Source: Pseudomonadota bacterium (GTDB lineage Bacteria; Pseudomonadota; Gammaproteobacteria; Burkholderiales; SG8-39). From it: a DNA stretch of 64,000 bases. The stretch lies in NCBI GenBank assembly GCA_947455195.1, contig CANGMI010000001.1, positions 620,001-684,000 on the forward strand, in the 5' to 3' direction. The stretch's first letter is position 1, and each line of letters begins with the position of its first letter. Below the pieces are notes generated by a model. That model did not search any database. It was not told the DNA's origin and saw only the letters and a program-made list of their open reading frames with translations. Below, one piece after another: positions 10,330-19,539 of this stretch. The translations under genes were made by a program, and so were the position numbers.

Positions 10330-10929
10330 TCAGCCGGCCGCGGTTGCCTTGACGAAGGCAGGACGCGCGTTCATGCGCTCGAGCCAGGCAGCCACATGCG
10401 GGAAGGCGGGCAACCCGAACGGCATGGCGACGCACCGACGCACGACCGGGCCGAGTGTCATGTCAGCCAGCGTGAGCTCATGGCCGGCAATGAACGGGGT
10501 TCGCGCCAGTTGCCCGTCGAGAATCTTCAACTCGGCGGCAAGATTCTTGCCGGTGTCGGCTCCACGCTCGGCCTCAGGCTTCTTGGCATCGCGAAACCCG
10601 GCCATGAAGACCGGGTTGAGCGAGGCGAGCATCCAGTCCATCCAGCGATCGACGTGCGACCGGGCAGCCAGATCCACCGGGTAGAGCGCGGCAGCCTTCT
10701 CGCGACTGGCGACATAACGAAGGATGGCATGCGACTCCCAGATCGACACGTCGCCATCGACCAGGGTCGGCACCTTTGCGGTCGGATTCATCGCGAGGTA
10801 TTCGGCAGTGGTGGTGTTCTCGTACTGGCGACCGTAATCGAGGCGCTCATAAGGGACTCCCAGCTCCTCGAGGAGGAAGAGGACCTTCTGGACATTGCCG
10901 GACGTCGCCCGACCGAGTAGCTTGTACAT
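10330..10929 (-). CDS. Glutathione S-transferase family protein
   Basis: Soluble glutathione-dependent enzyme, 199 residues. An N-terminal thioredoxin-like domain starts MYKLLGRATSGNVQK, with the cis-Pro of KVPTLVDG and the WESHAILRY segment that binds the gamma-glutamyl part of glutathione. An all-helical C-terminal domain follows, with LTLADMTLGPV. GGAGAAAA precedes the ATG at 10929; longer in-frame starts lack a ribosome site. It sits 34 bp after ridA. In gentisate pathways a zeta-class GST isomerises maleylpyruvate; the zeta active-site motif SSCxWRVRIAL is absent here, so that role is possible but not shown. Confidence 0.9.
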   Translation of the reverse strand: MYKLLGRATSGNVQKVLFLLEELGVPYERLDYGRQYENTTTAEYLAMNPTAKVPTLVDGDVSIWESHAILRYVASREKAAALYPVDLAARSHVDRWMDWMLASLNPVFMAGFRDAKKPEAERGADTGKNLAAELKILDGQLARTPFIAGHELTLADMTLGPVVRRCVAMPFGLPAFPHVAAWLERMNARPAFVKATAAG

Positions 10930-10963
10930 GCGTTTTCTCCGTATGAAAGGGGGTTCCTGCCGG

Positions 10964-11350
10964 TCAGCCGGCCAGGGGTTTGTAGGCCACCAGTTCGATC
11001 TCGATACGAGTGCTGATGACCGCTCGCGCCTCGACCGTGGTGCGGGCGAGCCGGCCTTCGGGGAAGTACTCCTTGAAGACACCGTTGTAGCGGCCGAAAT
11101 CGCGCGCGTCCTGCAGAAAGGTCGTCACCTTCACCACATCGTCGAGCGTGCAGTCAGCCAGGGCAAGGATGCGCTGGCAGGCCTTGATGGTGGCGTGCGT
11201 CTCGACCTCGATCGTGCCCTCGACCATGTTGCCTGCCTCATCCTTTGCGACCTGTCCGGACAGGAAGACGAAGTCCCCGGCCCGCACTGCCGGATGGAAA
11301 GGCAGGTTGGGATTCTTCTTGCCGAAAGTGGTGACGCGTTCGTTGGCCAT
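10964..11350 (-). CDS. RidA/YjgF family enamine or imine deaminase
   Basis: Small trimeric enzyme, 128 residues, full length. Family features are FVFLSGQVAKD, a TxFLQDARDFGRYN segment, and the C-terminal ARTTVEARAV...EIELVAY strand with the Arg and Glu of the active cleft. Typical RidA proteins hydrolyse reactive enamines from amino-acid metabolism; a branch acts as 2-aminomuconate deaminase in aromatic degradation. Its place between a ring-cleaving dioxygenase and a GST favours the second type of role here (inference). GGGGA precedes the ATG at 11350. Confidence 0.92.
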   Translation of the reverse strand: MANERVTTFGKKNPNLPFHPAVRAGDFVFLSGQVAKDEAGNMVEGTIEVETHATIKACQRILALADCTLDDVVKVTTFLQDARDFGRYNGVFKEYFPEGRLARTTVEARAVISTRIEIELVAYKPLAG

Positions 11351-11433
11351 GAATCGGTGTTCCCCTTTGTTGATGGGCTGAGCCCGTTCCGGGCAGGCGG
11401 GCTCGGGTGCAGCGTGCGGCGACAGGACCTCGA

Positions 11434-12567
11434 TCAGGCCTGCAGGCGGATCACCGAACCGCCCGGGGTCCTGCCGAAGCGCTTGAGCACGCCGAAGGCC
11501 GCCAGAGCGGGCTCGTCACTGGCGATGAACAGCACCGCCGGACGCGTCGCGCTGCGATTCTCGAGCGTCATCCAGTGCCCACCGGGCACGGCAACGGTAT
11601 CGCCGAACTCGGCCTCGTACGATTGTTCGCCAACCGATACACCCGCATCCCCCTCAAGCGGGGTGATCAGCAGGCTCGCGTTCTGCTTGATGCCGAGTGT
11701 CTTCTCGCCCGGGCGCAGCATCTGCAGGAAGAAACTCATCGTGCGATAGACCGGGCCGCCCCGCACCGGATCGGTGTACTCGACCACCAGCCCCTCGGGG
11801 CTGTCGGCGTCCCGGTTGCGTTCGAGTACCTCGCGCATCATGTCGTATCGGTAGACGTACATGGGTGAGGTGCCGCTCATGCCCCGAGCATGGCTCACGA
11901 AGCGCGGGGTCGCACCGCCGATGCCGTAGATCTTCGAACTGTAGTCCGGCGTGAAGCGAGCCGACTGCTGTCGCTTGCGCTGCCCGTCTTCCTCGTAGTC
12001 GTGATCGAATTCGAGTGCGTTCAGCACCTCGATGAGCGGATAGTCGAGCACCGACAGGTTGAGCGCCGGCGTGTCGCCCACGCAACCGTGGTTGTGCCAC
12101 GTGTCGACCGGCGTGAGCACCAGGTCGCCGGGCCCGAACACGATGTCCTCACCCTCGACACCGGTGAAGTTCTGATCGCCCGTGAGACCAAGCCGCGCCG
12201 CACTGGCGGTGTGCTTGTGGGGCGGCATGACCTCGTTGGGATCGTTGAGCCGGTAGGCCGTATACAGGGTGGTCACGGTCGCACGACGCGGACGCAGCCC
12301 CGGATTGACCAGGACGAGAGAACGACGATCGGAATTCGCGGTGCTGATCAGCCGCGCCGACTGCTGGATCAATGCCTCGAGGTCGCGCTTGTAATTCCAG
12401 TGGAAAGGCACGGCGCGCGCGCCATCCATCAACTGACGAACCTCGTCGTGTTCGACATCGGAGCGCTGCGCCCAGAAGGGAAAAAGATGCTTCTCGTGGA
12501 TGCGCGCGTACATCTGGCGCATCTCCTCGGCCACGGCAGCCGCGGCGTTGTCCGTCATGTCACCCAT
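11434..12567 (-). CDS. Gentisate 1,2-dioxygenase-type bicupin ring-cleavage dioxygenase
   Basis: Fe(II) bicupin that should cleave an aromatic ring between a carboxyl-bearing and a hydroxyl- or amino-bearing carbon. The first cupin carries PPHKHTASAARLGLTG and DTWHNHGC, which match the metal-binding and substrate motifs of gentisate, salicylate and 1-hydroxy-2-naphthoate dioxygenases; the second cupin ends with VPGGHWMTLENRS. Length 377 residues from ATG 12567, which has GAGGAG 10 nt upstream; a second ATG at 12558 is possible. First gene of the operon that continues with ridA, GST and the Bug receptor, and divergent from a GntR regulator. The exact substrate cannot be read from the sequence. 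Confidence 0.88.
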   Translation of the reverse strand: MGDMTDNAAAAVAEEMRQMYARIHEKHLFPFWAQRSDVEHDEVRQLMDGARAVPFHWNYKRDLEALIQQSARLISTANSDRRSLVLVNPGLRPRRATVTTLYTAYRLNDPNEVMPPHKHTASAARLGLTGDQNFTGVEGEDIVFGPGDLVLTPVDTWHNHGCVGDTPALNLSVLDYPLIEVLNALEFDHDYEEDGQRKRQQSARFTPDYSSKIYGIGGATPRFVSHARGMSGTSPMYVYRYDMMREVLERNRDADSPEGLVVEYTDPVRGGPVYRTMSFFLQMLRPGEKTLGIKQNASLLITPLEGDAGVSVGEQSYEAEFGDTVAVPGGHWMTLENRSATRPAVLFIASDEPALAAFGVLKRFGRTPGGSVIRLQA

Positions 12568-12726
12568 CGAAAGCGCGCTCCTCGTCAGCGAATCCGGGGG
12601 ACCGGGTTGCCCCTGCGATCGAGATTCGACCACCCGAGCAACCAGTCACAACCCTGTCGGAAGAGCGTAGCGCCGGCCGGCCTCTTGCGCAAGCAGCATC
12701 CCCTCCTCAACCGGAATTGAAATGAA

Positions 12727-12750
12727 TCAACCAGGATACAATCTGGTTGA
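12727..12750. promoter_or_regulatory. Palindromic operator in the dioxygenase/GntR divergent region
   Basis: TCAACCAG (12727-12734) and CTGGTTGA (12743-12750) are perfect 8-bp inverted arms. The 8-bp spacer contains TACAAT (12737-12742), a good -10 hexamer for the plus strand; the nearest -35-like TTGAAA (12717-12722) is only 14 bp away. Its place between the dioxygenase operon and the regulator suggests the binding site of the neighbouring GntR protein. Confidence 0.6.
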
Positions 12751-12777
12751 ATGAGTCAGTCGATGAGGAGAGGATCG

Positions 12778-13500
12778 GTGGGCACATCATCAGGCCCCGG
12801 CGGGCGACACCGGAGATCGCCGCCAGCCAGTGCACTGGGCCTGCTGTGCGACCAGTTGCGCGAGCGCGCCAACAGCGGGCGGCCGCTGCCGGCAGAACGC
12901 ACGATGGCCGCCGAGTTCGGTGTGACGCGCCACCGGTTGCGTCAGGCGCTGGCCGCACTGCGCGCCTCGGGCGAACTGGGCAAGCCCCCGATACCGCGCG
13001 GGCTCGCGCGCAGCAGTGCCGCTCTCGTCCACCGCACCAACCCGATCGAGGTGGCAGAACTGCGTGTCGCACTCGAACCGGTTCTGGCGCGCATGGCCGC
13101 CCTGCGCGCCACCCCGATCGACATCGCACGCATCATGCGCACAGCCACCACGCTGTCGGAGAGTCACAGCGCGGGGGCCGATCTCGAATTCCACCGGGCG
13201 ATCGCCGCAGCCACGCGCAACAATCTGGCCGCCGATCTTTATGGCCTGCTGCGTCAGATCGGACGCAACGCCCGCATCCACGTCAAGACGGTCCGCGAGC
13301 GTCCCGCCGGGCGCCTGCCGCAGCGCGACGCGGAGCACATGCAGGTTGCCCGCGCCATCGCCGCGCGCGACCCCGACGAGGCCGAGCGCGCCATGCGTGC
13401 GCACATGCGCATGGTGCAGCAGCAGGTCATCGATCAACTGGCGCTTGCCGATCGCAAGGATTCAGGGCCTGCGGTGCTCGACGATGGCGCTCGAACCTGA
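12778..13500 (+). CDS. GntR-family transcriptional regulator (FadR/FCD type)
   Basis: DNA-binding repressor, probably of the divergent dioxygenase operon and of itself. The N-terminal winged helix reads LPAERTMAAEFGVTRHRLRQALAALRASG; the C-terminal FCD ligand domain includes ELRVALEPVLARMAAL, DLEFHRAIAAATRNN and the EHMQVARAI helix with metal-binding His residues. I place the start at GTG 12778 because AGGAGAGG lies just upstream; the ATG at 12751 is in frame but directly abuts the operator palindrome and has no ribosome site. That start gives 240 residues. The last residues are poorly conserved. Confidence 0.88.
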   Translation: MGTSSGPGGRHRRSPPASALGLLCDQLRERANSGRPLPAERTMAAEFGVTRHRLRQALAALRASGELGKPPIPRGLARSSAALVHRTNPIEVAELRVALEPVLARMAALRATPIDIARIMRTATTLSESHSAGADLEFHRAIAAATRNNLAADLYGLLRQIGRNARIHVKTVRERPAGRLPQRDAEHMQVARAIAARDPDEAERAMRAHMRMVQQQVIDQLALADRKDSGPAVLDDGART

Positions 13501-13625
13501 AGAGACCTGCCAGCAGTTCCAATTAGCCACCTGACTTGAGCAGGTTCCGCCAGGTCAATACACAAACACCGACGCAAGCGATCGAGGCCTCCTGATCAAC
13601 CCCACCGCCGCGGCCAACCCCTGCC

Positions 13626-16600
13626 TCAGGCGTAATCGACCTGCACGTTCTCCGGGCGCAGCCAGGCGCGCAGGTCGTCGATCAACTGCTCATCGGGCGT
13701 GACCTGCCACTCGGCCCCGAGCCGCGCGCGGCAGGCGGCCCCATTGCGATGGTAGTCGATGGTGACCGGCATCGCGCCATGGCGAAACGGCGCCAGCAGG
13801 TCATGCAGGCGCCGTGCGTTGGCCTCGCCATTCATCGACAGGCGCAGGCCCTTGCCGTAGCGGGCGCGAAAGGCGCCCAGATCGAGAATGCGCTCGGCAG
13901 TCACCCGCGTACCGCCGGAGAATTCATCGCGCTGCACCTTGCCCTGGATGACCAGGGGCCGGTCGTCGCGAATCTGTTCGCGATGCGCTTCGAAGAGCTC
14001 GCTGAAAGCCATCACCTCGACCTGCGCCGTGGCATCGTCGAGCACGATCACCGCCATGCGTCCTCGCCGGGTCTGCTGGATCCGTGAACTCGCCACCACC
14101 CCGGCCAGCATCACCGCTTCGGGTCGGGCCACCAGCGAAGCCAGCGGCGTGCGGGCTACCCGACGCAGTTCGGCCGAATAGATGTCGAACGGATGGCCGC
14201 TGAGATAGAAACCGAGCGCTGCCTTCTCTTCCTGCAGGCGCACCCGTTCATCCCACCGGGGTGCATCCACCAGGTCGAGTGCCGCGCTGCCGCCATGGTC
14301 GGCATCGCCGAAGAGGCTCGACTGCTGGGCATCGCGCTCGGCCTGTTCGGCCGCGGCCAGCCCGCGCTCGACCGAGGCCATCAGCGCCGCACGGTGGGTG
14401 CTGATCGAATCGAATGCACCACCCCGGATCATGGCCTCGATGGCACGCCGATTGACCACCCGCTTGTCGATGCGCCGGCAGAAATCGAAGAAGTCGACGA
14501 AGGGGCCGGCCTCGCGTGCAGCGACAATGGCCTCGACAGCGCTCTCGCCGGTGCCCTTCACCCCACCCAGACCGAAGCGGATGGTGCGCGGATCGACCGG
14601 CACGAACCGGTACTCCGACGCATTGACATCAGGCGGCAGCATGGTGAGGCCAAGTACCTTCGCATCGGCGCAGAACTGGTTCACCTTGTCGGTGTCGTCC
14701 ATCACCGCCGACATGTTGGCCGCCATGAAGGCCGCCGGGTGATGCGCCTTGAACCAGGCCGTCTGGTACGCCACCAGGGCATAGGCGGCGGCGTGCGACT
14801 TGTTGAAGCCGTAGCCGGCAAACTTCTCCATCATGTCGAAGAGTTCGCTCGCGCGTGCGCCCTCGACCCCGTTGTTGGCCGCACCCGCCACGAAGATGTC
14901 GCGCTGGGTGGCCATCTCCTCGGCCTTCTTCTTGCCCATGGCGCGACGCAGCAGATCAGCACCACCCAGCGAGTAGCCGCCAATCACCTGGGCGATCTGC
15001 ATCACCTGTTCCTGGTAGACCATGACGCCGTAGGTCGAACCCAGAATCGGTTCGAGCCGAGGGTCGAGATGAACCACCTGCTCGCGCCCGTGCTTCCGAT
15101 CGATGAAGTCGGGAATGAGATCCATCGGGCCTGGCCGATAGAGCGCTACCAGCGCGATGATGTCCTCGAAGCGGTCGGGCCGTGCGCGCTTGAGCAGGTC
15201 GCGCATGCCGCGCGATTCGAACTGGAATACGGCCGTGGTATTGCCATCGGCAAACACCCGGTACGCCGCTGCATCATCGAGCGGCAGGCGCTCGAGGTCG
15301 ATGGCACTCTGCGGGTCGAGCCGGCGAATGAATCGCAGCGTCCAGTCCAGAATGGTGAGCGTGGTCAGTCCCAGGAAGTCGAACTTCACCAGGCCCACCG
15401 CCTCGACATCATCCTTGTCGAACTGCGACACCACGCTGTCGGCGCCCTGTGCCGCATAGAGCGGGCAGAAGTCGGTGAGGCGCCCGGGGGCGATCAGCAC
15501 GCCGCCCGCGTGCATGCCGACGTTGCGGGTGAGGCCCTCGAGCTGACCGGCAAGCGCCAGGAGATCGCGCGTATCCTCGTCCTCGGCCTCGCGCTGTGCG
15601 AGGCGCGGTTCCATTTCGCGTGCCAGCTCCAGCGTGATGAGCTTGCCCGGCTGAAACGGAATGAGCTTGGCCAGCTCATCGGTACGACCGTAGTTCCAGT
15701 CCATCACCCGACCGACGTCGCGCACGACGGCCTTGGCCGCCATCGTGCCGAAAGTGGCGATCTGCGAGACCGACGCCGCACCATACTTCTTCTTCACATA
15801 ATCGATGACCCGATCACGCCCCTCCTGGCAGAAGTCGATGTCGAAGTCGGGCATCGACACCCGCTCGGGGTTCAGGAAGCGCTCGAAGAGGAGGTCATAG
15901 CGCAACGGGTCGAGGTCGGTGATGCCCAAGGCATAGGCCACGAGTGAGCCGGCGCCCGACCCCCGCCCGGGGCCCACCGGTACGCCGTTGTTCTTGGCCC
16001 AGTTGATGAAGTCGGCAACGATGAGGAAGTAGCCCGGAAACCCCATCTGGACGATGGTCTTCGTCTCGAAGGCGAGTCGCGCCACGTAGCGCGGGCGTTC
16101 GCGCTCGCGCACGGCCTCATCGGGGTAGAGCGAACGCAGGCGCCGCTCGAGCCCGGCCTCGGACTCGCTCGCGAGAAAGTCATCGATCGACACGCCTTCG
16201 GGGGTCGGAAAGACCGGCAGCCGGGGCCGGCCCAGCTCGAGCACGAGGTTGCACCGAAGGGCAATCTGCACCGTGTTGGCGAGCGCCTCGGGGATATCGG
16301 CAAAGAGCGCCCGCATGTCGGCCTGGGGCCGGAACCAGCTCTCGGGCGTGTGCACCTGCGGGCGGCGACGATCGGAAAGGGTGTAGCCCTCGGCGATGCA
16401 GACCCGCGCCTCGTGCGCCTTGAATTCATCGGCACGCAGAAACTGCACCGGATGGGTGGCTACCACCGGAATGCCCAGCTCACCCGCGACGGCGACGGCA
16501 CCGGCCACGTAGCTCTCGGTACCGGGCGCACCGGCTCGCTGCAGTTCGATGTAGTACGCATCGGGAAAGACCGCGGCCCAGGCACGGGCAAACCGACGCG

Positions 16601-17051
16601 CTGCCGCCTCGTTGCCCGCGGCCAATGCCATCCCGACGTCGCCCGTCTGACCGCCCGAAAGTGCAATGAGCCCCTCGCTCGACTCGGCCAGCCACTCGCG
16701 CCGGATCTCGGCGCGACCACGATGCTGGTTGGTGAGCCAGGCCTGACTGAGCAGCGCACACAGGCGCAGATAGCCCTCACGCGAGCGCACGAGAAGCAGC
16801 AGCCGGGAGGGCTTGTCACGGTCCTCGTCGTTGGTGATCCAGCAGTCGACCCCCACGATCGGCTTGACACCGGCGGCACGGGCCGCCCGGTAGAACTTGA
16901 TCATGCCGAACAGATTGTTCAGGTCCGTGAGGGCGAGCGCCGCCATGCCGTCGGCGGCTGCGCGAGCCACTGCTTCATCGATCCGGACCGTGCCATCGCT
17001 GACCGAGAACTCCGAGTGCAGCCTGAGGTGAACGAAGGCGGGTGCCGGCAT
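13626..17051 (-). CDS. dnaE: DNA polymerase III alpha subunit
   Basis: Replicative DNA polymerase catalytic subunit, cytoplasmic, part of the holoenzyme. The N-terminal PHP domain begins FVHLRLHSEFSVSDG; the palm contains GPGRGSGAGSLVAYALGI and the catalytic PDFDIDFC near residue 400. Further on are the fingers/beta-binding region and an OB-fold around VMLAGVVASSRIQQTRRG. Length 1141 residues is slightly shorter than the E. coli protein (1160) and normal for the order. It starts 6 bp after the purM stop codon, so the two may be co-transcribed. Some PHP metal residues differ from active PHP enzymes, as is common in proteobacterial DnaE. Confidence 0.97.
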   Translation of the reverse strand: MPAPAFVHLRLHSEFSVSDGTVRIDEAVARAAADGMAALALTDLNNLFGMIKFYRAARAAGVKPIVGVDCWITNDEDRDKPSRLLLLVRSREGYLRLCALLSQAWLTNQHRGRAEIRREWLAESSEGLIALSGGQTGDVGMALAAGNEAAARRFARAWAAVFPDAYYIELQRAGAPGTESYVAGAVAVAGELGIPVVATHPVQFLRADEFKAHEARVCIAEGYTLSDRRRPQVHTPESWFRPQADMRALFADIPEALANTVQIALRCNLVLELGRPRLPVFPTPEGVSIDDFLASESEAGLERRLRSLYPDEAVRERERPRYVARLAFETKTIVQMGFPGYFLIVADFINWAKNNGVPVGPGRGSGAGSLVAYALGITDLDPLRYDLLFERFLNPERVSMPDFDIDFCQEGRDRVIDYVKKKYGAASVSQIATFGTMAAKAVVRDVGRVMDWNYGRTDELAKLIPFQPGKLITLELAREMEPRLAQREAEDEDTRDLLALAGQLEGLTRNVGMHAGGVLIAPGRLTDFCPLYAAQGADSVVSQFDKDDVEAVGLVKFDFLGLTTLTILDWTLRFIRRLDPQSAIDLERLPLDDAAAYRVFADGNTTAVFQFESRGMRDLLKRARPDRFEDIIALVALYRPGPMDLIPDFIDRKHGREQVVHLDPRLEPILGSTYGVMVYQEQVMQIAQVIGGYSLGGADLLRRAMGKKKAEEMATQRDIFVAGAANNGVEGARASELFDMMEKFAGYGFNKSHAAAYALVAYQTAWFKAHHPAAFMAANMSAVMDDTDKVNQFCADAKVLGLTMLPPDVNASEYRFVPVDPRTIRFGLGGVKGTGESAVEAIVAAREAGPFVDFFDFCRRIDKRVVNRRAIEAMIRGGAFDSISTHRAALMASVERGLAAAEQAERDAQQSSLFGDADHGGSAALDLVDAPRWDERVRLQEEKAALGFYLSGHPFDIYSAELRRVARTPLASLVARPEAVMLAGVVASSRIQQTRRGRMAVIVLDDATAQVEVMAFSELFEAHREQIRDDRPLVIQGKVQRDEFSGGTRVTAERILDLGAFRARYGKGLRLSMNGEANARRLHDLLAPFRHGAMPVTIDYHRNGAACRARLGAEWQVTPDEQLIDDLRAWLRPENVQVDYA

Positions 17052-17057
17052 GGTCGC

Positions 17058-18107
17058 TCAGCGCACCTCGGTCTGCGCTTCGTCACCACGGCGCGCCTCG
17101 ACGCGCCCGATTTCAAAGGCAGTCTGGCCGCTCGAGCGCAGCGCCGCCAACGCGCCCGACGCATCGGCCGCCGCGACGACCAGCACCATGCCGATGCCGC
17201 AGTTGAAGACGCGGTGCATCTCGGTGGCATCGACGGCCCCCGCCTGCTGCAACCAGTCGAACACGGCGGGCCGCGGCCAGCTTGACGCATCGAGCACCGC
17301 CTTCACCCCAGCCGGCAGCACCCGGGGCACGTTCTCGAGCAGCCCGCCGCCGGTGATGTGGGCAAGCCCCTTCACCGTGATCTGCGAGCGCAGCGCCAGC
17401 ACCGGCTTCACGTAGATGCGCGTCGGCTCGATGAGAACATCGGCGAGGGTACGCCCCCCGACCATCACCGACAGATCGTCACCGGCGCGCGCGACGATGC
17501 GCCGGATGAGGGAATAGCCGTTCGAGTGCGGGCCGCTCGAGGCAAGGCCCAGCACGACATCACCGACCCCGATCTGCTCACCGGTGATGATGGCATCGCG
17601 CTCGACGACACCCACGGCAAAACCGGCCAGATCGTATTCGCCCTCCGGATAGCTGTCGGGCATCTCGGCGGTCTCGCCACCGATGAGGGCGCAGCCAGCC
17701 AGTTCGCACCCGCGGGCGACCCCCCCGATGACCTGGGCCGCCATGTCAACATCGAGACGCCCGCAGGCGAAGTAATCGAGAAAGAAGAGGGGCTCGGCGC
17801 CCTGGACAAGAACGTCATTGACGCTCATCGCCACCAGATCGATGCCCACCGTGTCGTGGCGCCCCAGCCGGAAGGCAAGACGCAGCTTGGTACCCACTCC
17901 ATCCGTCCCTGACACCAGCACCGGCTGGCGGTACCGGCTGGACACTTCGACCAGCGCACCGAAACCGCCGATGCCGGTGAGGACCTCGGGCCGCATCGTG
18001 CGACGTGCAAGCGGCTTGATGCGCTCGACCAGTGCATCCCCTGCGTCGATGTCGACGCCGGCGTCTCGGTAGCTCAAGGGGACCGCTGAATCGGGGGGCA
18101 TCGTCAT
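17058..18107 (-). CDS. purM: Phosphoribosylformylglycinamidine cyclo-ligase (AIR synthetase)
   Basis: Fifth step of purine synthesis: closes FGAM to AIR with ATP. The protein starts with [21 protein letters not shown] and carries [12 protein letters not shown], the [11 protein letters not shown] loop, [14 protein letters not shown] and [11 protein letters not shown], all typical. About 349 residues from ATG 18107. An upstream in-frame ATG at 18149 would lie before a likely -10 (TATAAC on this strand, 18132-18137), so 18107 or 18101 fits better; no strong ribosome site precedes any of them. Divergent from hda across 74 bp. Confidence 0.96.
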   Translation of the reverse strand: MTMPPDSAVPLSYRDAGVDIDAGDALVERIKPLARRTMRPEVLTGIGGFGALVEVSSRYRQPVLVSGTDGVGTKLRLAFRLGRHDTVGIDLVAMSVNDVLVQGAEPLFFLDYFACGRLDVDMAAQVIGGVARGCELAGCALIGGETAEMPDSYPEGEYDLAGFAVGVVERDAIITGEQIGVGDVVLGLASSGPHSNGYSLIRRIVARAGDDLSVMVGGRTLADVLIEPTRIYVKPVLALRSQITVKGLAHITGGGLLENVPRVLPAGVKAVLDASSWPRPAVFDWLQQAGAVDATEMHRVFNCGIGMVLVVAAADASGALAALRSSGQTAFEIGRVEARRGDEAQTEVR

Positions 18108-18181
18108 GTTGGAGGGCGGGGCTGCGCAGCGGTTATAGTTCAGGCCCATTCTAATCGATCGGCACCCCGGCCTGAGCGTCC

Positions 18182-18871
18182 ATGGAGCAACTGCCCCTCA
18201 ACCTGGCTCCACCGCCCGAACCGACCCTGGACAACTACGTTCCCGGCGGTAACGCGGACGCGGTAGCCACCCTGCGCGGCCTCATCGACGGCAGCGGGGT
18301 CGAGCGCTGGGTCTATCTGTGGGGTCCGCCCGGCAGTGGTCGCAGCCATCTGCTGCGGGCCACGGCCAGCACCGCGTCGCGCCAGGGACGCACGGTGCAC
18401 TGGTTCGGCCGCGATGCGAGCCGTCCGGCCGATGAGCGCTTCATGCTGCTGATCGATGATGCCCACCGGCTCGATCCGGCGGCTCAGATGGCTGCGTTCG
18501 ATCTCATCAACGAGACACGCCTGGCCGGTGGCTGCCTCCTTGCCAGCGGTCGGCGCCTCGCACGCGACCTGGCCCTGCGCGACGACCTGCGCACCCGGTT
18601 CGCGCAATGCCTCAATCTGCCGCTGACCGCGCTGAGCGAAAACGAGGCGCGTGCCGCGCTGGAAACCCAGGCTCGCTCGCTCGGCTTTGCCATGGACCCG
18701 GCGCTTGTCGAATACCTGATGAGTCGGGCCCCGCGCGACATGAGCACGCTGATGGCCATTCTGGGCGCCATCGACCGACGCTCGCTCAGTCTGCACCGCC
18801 CGCTCACCATTCCGTTGCTGCGCGAGGTCATGCAAGACCTCGTCGCCGAACCTGACATCAAGGCGTCCTGA
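18182..18871 (+). CDS. hda: DnaA regulatory inactivator Hda
   Basis: AAA+ protein related to DnaA that, bound to the sliding clamp, triggers ATP hydrolysis on DnaA after initiation. The N-terminal EQLPLNL is the clamp-binding motif. The nucleotide site reads GPPGSGRSH, with Arg where classic Walker A has Lys, as usual for Hda; LLIDDAHRL is Walker B. The C-terminal half is the AAA+ lid. Length 229 residues. The stop overlaps the next start (TGATG). A TATAGT hexamer at 18134-18139 may be the -10 of this long plus-strand operon. Confidence 0.93.
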   Translation: MEQLPLNLAPPPEPTLDNYVPGGNADAVATLRGLIDGSGVERWVYLWGPPGSGRSHLLRATASTASRQGRTVHWFGRDASRPADERFMLLIDDAHRLDPAAQMAAFDLINETRLAGGCLLASGRRLARDLALRDDLRTRFAQCLNLPLTALSENEARAALETQARSLGFAMDPALVEYLMSRAPRDMSTLMAILGAIDRRSLSLHRPLTIPLLREVMQDLVAEPDIKAS

Positions 18872-19539
18872 TGAAGCTTGCCCTGTTCGACCTCGACAAC
18901 ACACTGCTTGCCTGTGACAGCGATTACGAGTGGGCCCAGTATCTGATCGGCATCGGCATTCTGGATCGCACCGAACATGAGGCGCGCAACCTCGCCTTCT
19001 ACGAGGATTACAAGGCGGGCACCCTCGACATCTACGCCTTTCTCGACTTTCAGCTGGCGGCGCTCGCGCGCTACCCGCGCAGCCAGCTCGATGCCTGGCA
19101 CACCGCATTCATGCGCGAGCGCATCCTGCCGGCCATCACCGAACCGGCTCGCTCGCTGGTCACCGAGCATCGCGACGCAGGCCACGAGTGCGTGATCATC
19201 ACGGCAACCAATGCCTTCGTCACCGCCCCGATTGCCCGCGAATTCGGCATCAACCACCTCATCGCCACCGAAGTCGAGGAGGCAGCCGGGCGTTTCACGG
19301 GTCGTCCGCGCGGCCTGCCCTCCTTTCGCGAGGGCAAGGTGACCCGACTCGAGCAGTGGCTCGCCCCGCGCGGAGGCTGGCCTGCCGTGGCCGAGAGCTG
19401 GTTCTACAGCGATTCGGCCAACGACCTGCCCCTGCTCGAACGCGTGATCCATCCGGTTGCGGTCGACCCCGACCCACGACTGCACGCCGCGGCCGCGGCG
19501 CGTGGCTGGCCGATCATGCATCTGCATCGAAGCGAATGA
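18871..19539 (+). CDS. HAD-superfamily phosphatase (subfamily IB, SerB-like)
   Basis: Soluble phosphatase of 222 residues. Motif I is FDLDNTLL (nucleophile Asp7, acid Asp9), motif II IITATN, and motif III/IV FYSDSANDLPLLE. The cap is the helical C1 type of the SerB/histidinol-phosphatase/CicA group. Genes of this type sit after hda in many betaproteobacteria; the physiological substrate is not fixed by sequence. It overlaps hda by 1 bp and the permease by 4 bp (ATGA), so it belongs to a translationally coupled chain. Confidence 0.9.
   Translation: MKLALFDLDNTLLACDSDYEWAQYLIGIGILDRTEHEARNLAFYEDYKAGTLDIYAFLDFQLAALARYPRSQLDAWHTAFMRERILPAITEPARSLVTEHRDAGHECVIITATNAFVTAPIAREFGINHLIATEVEEAAGRFTGRPRGLPSFREGKVTRLEQWLAPRGGWPAVAESWFYSDSANDLPLLERVIHPVAVDPDPRLHAAAAARGWPIMHLHRSE

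Noticed and set aside
13501-13625. Repeated CAGGT/ACCTG words between the GntR gene and dnaE
   Set aside because: Only 5-6-bp arms; expected by chance.
14193-15947. Plus-strand ORF of 584 codons inside dnaE
   Set aside because: Antisense to the polymerase core; no motif.
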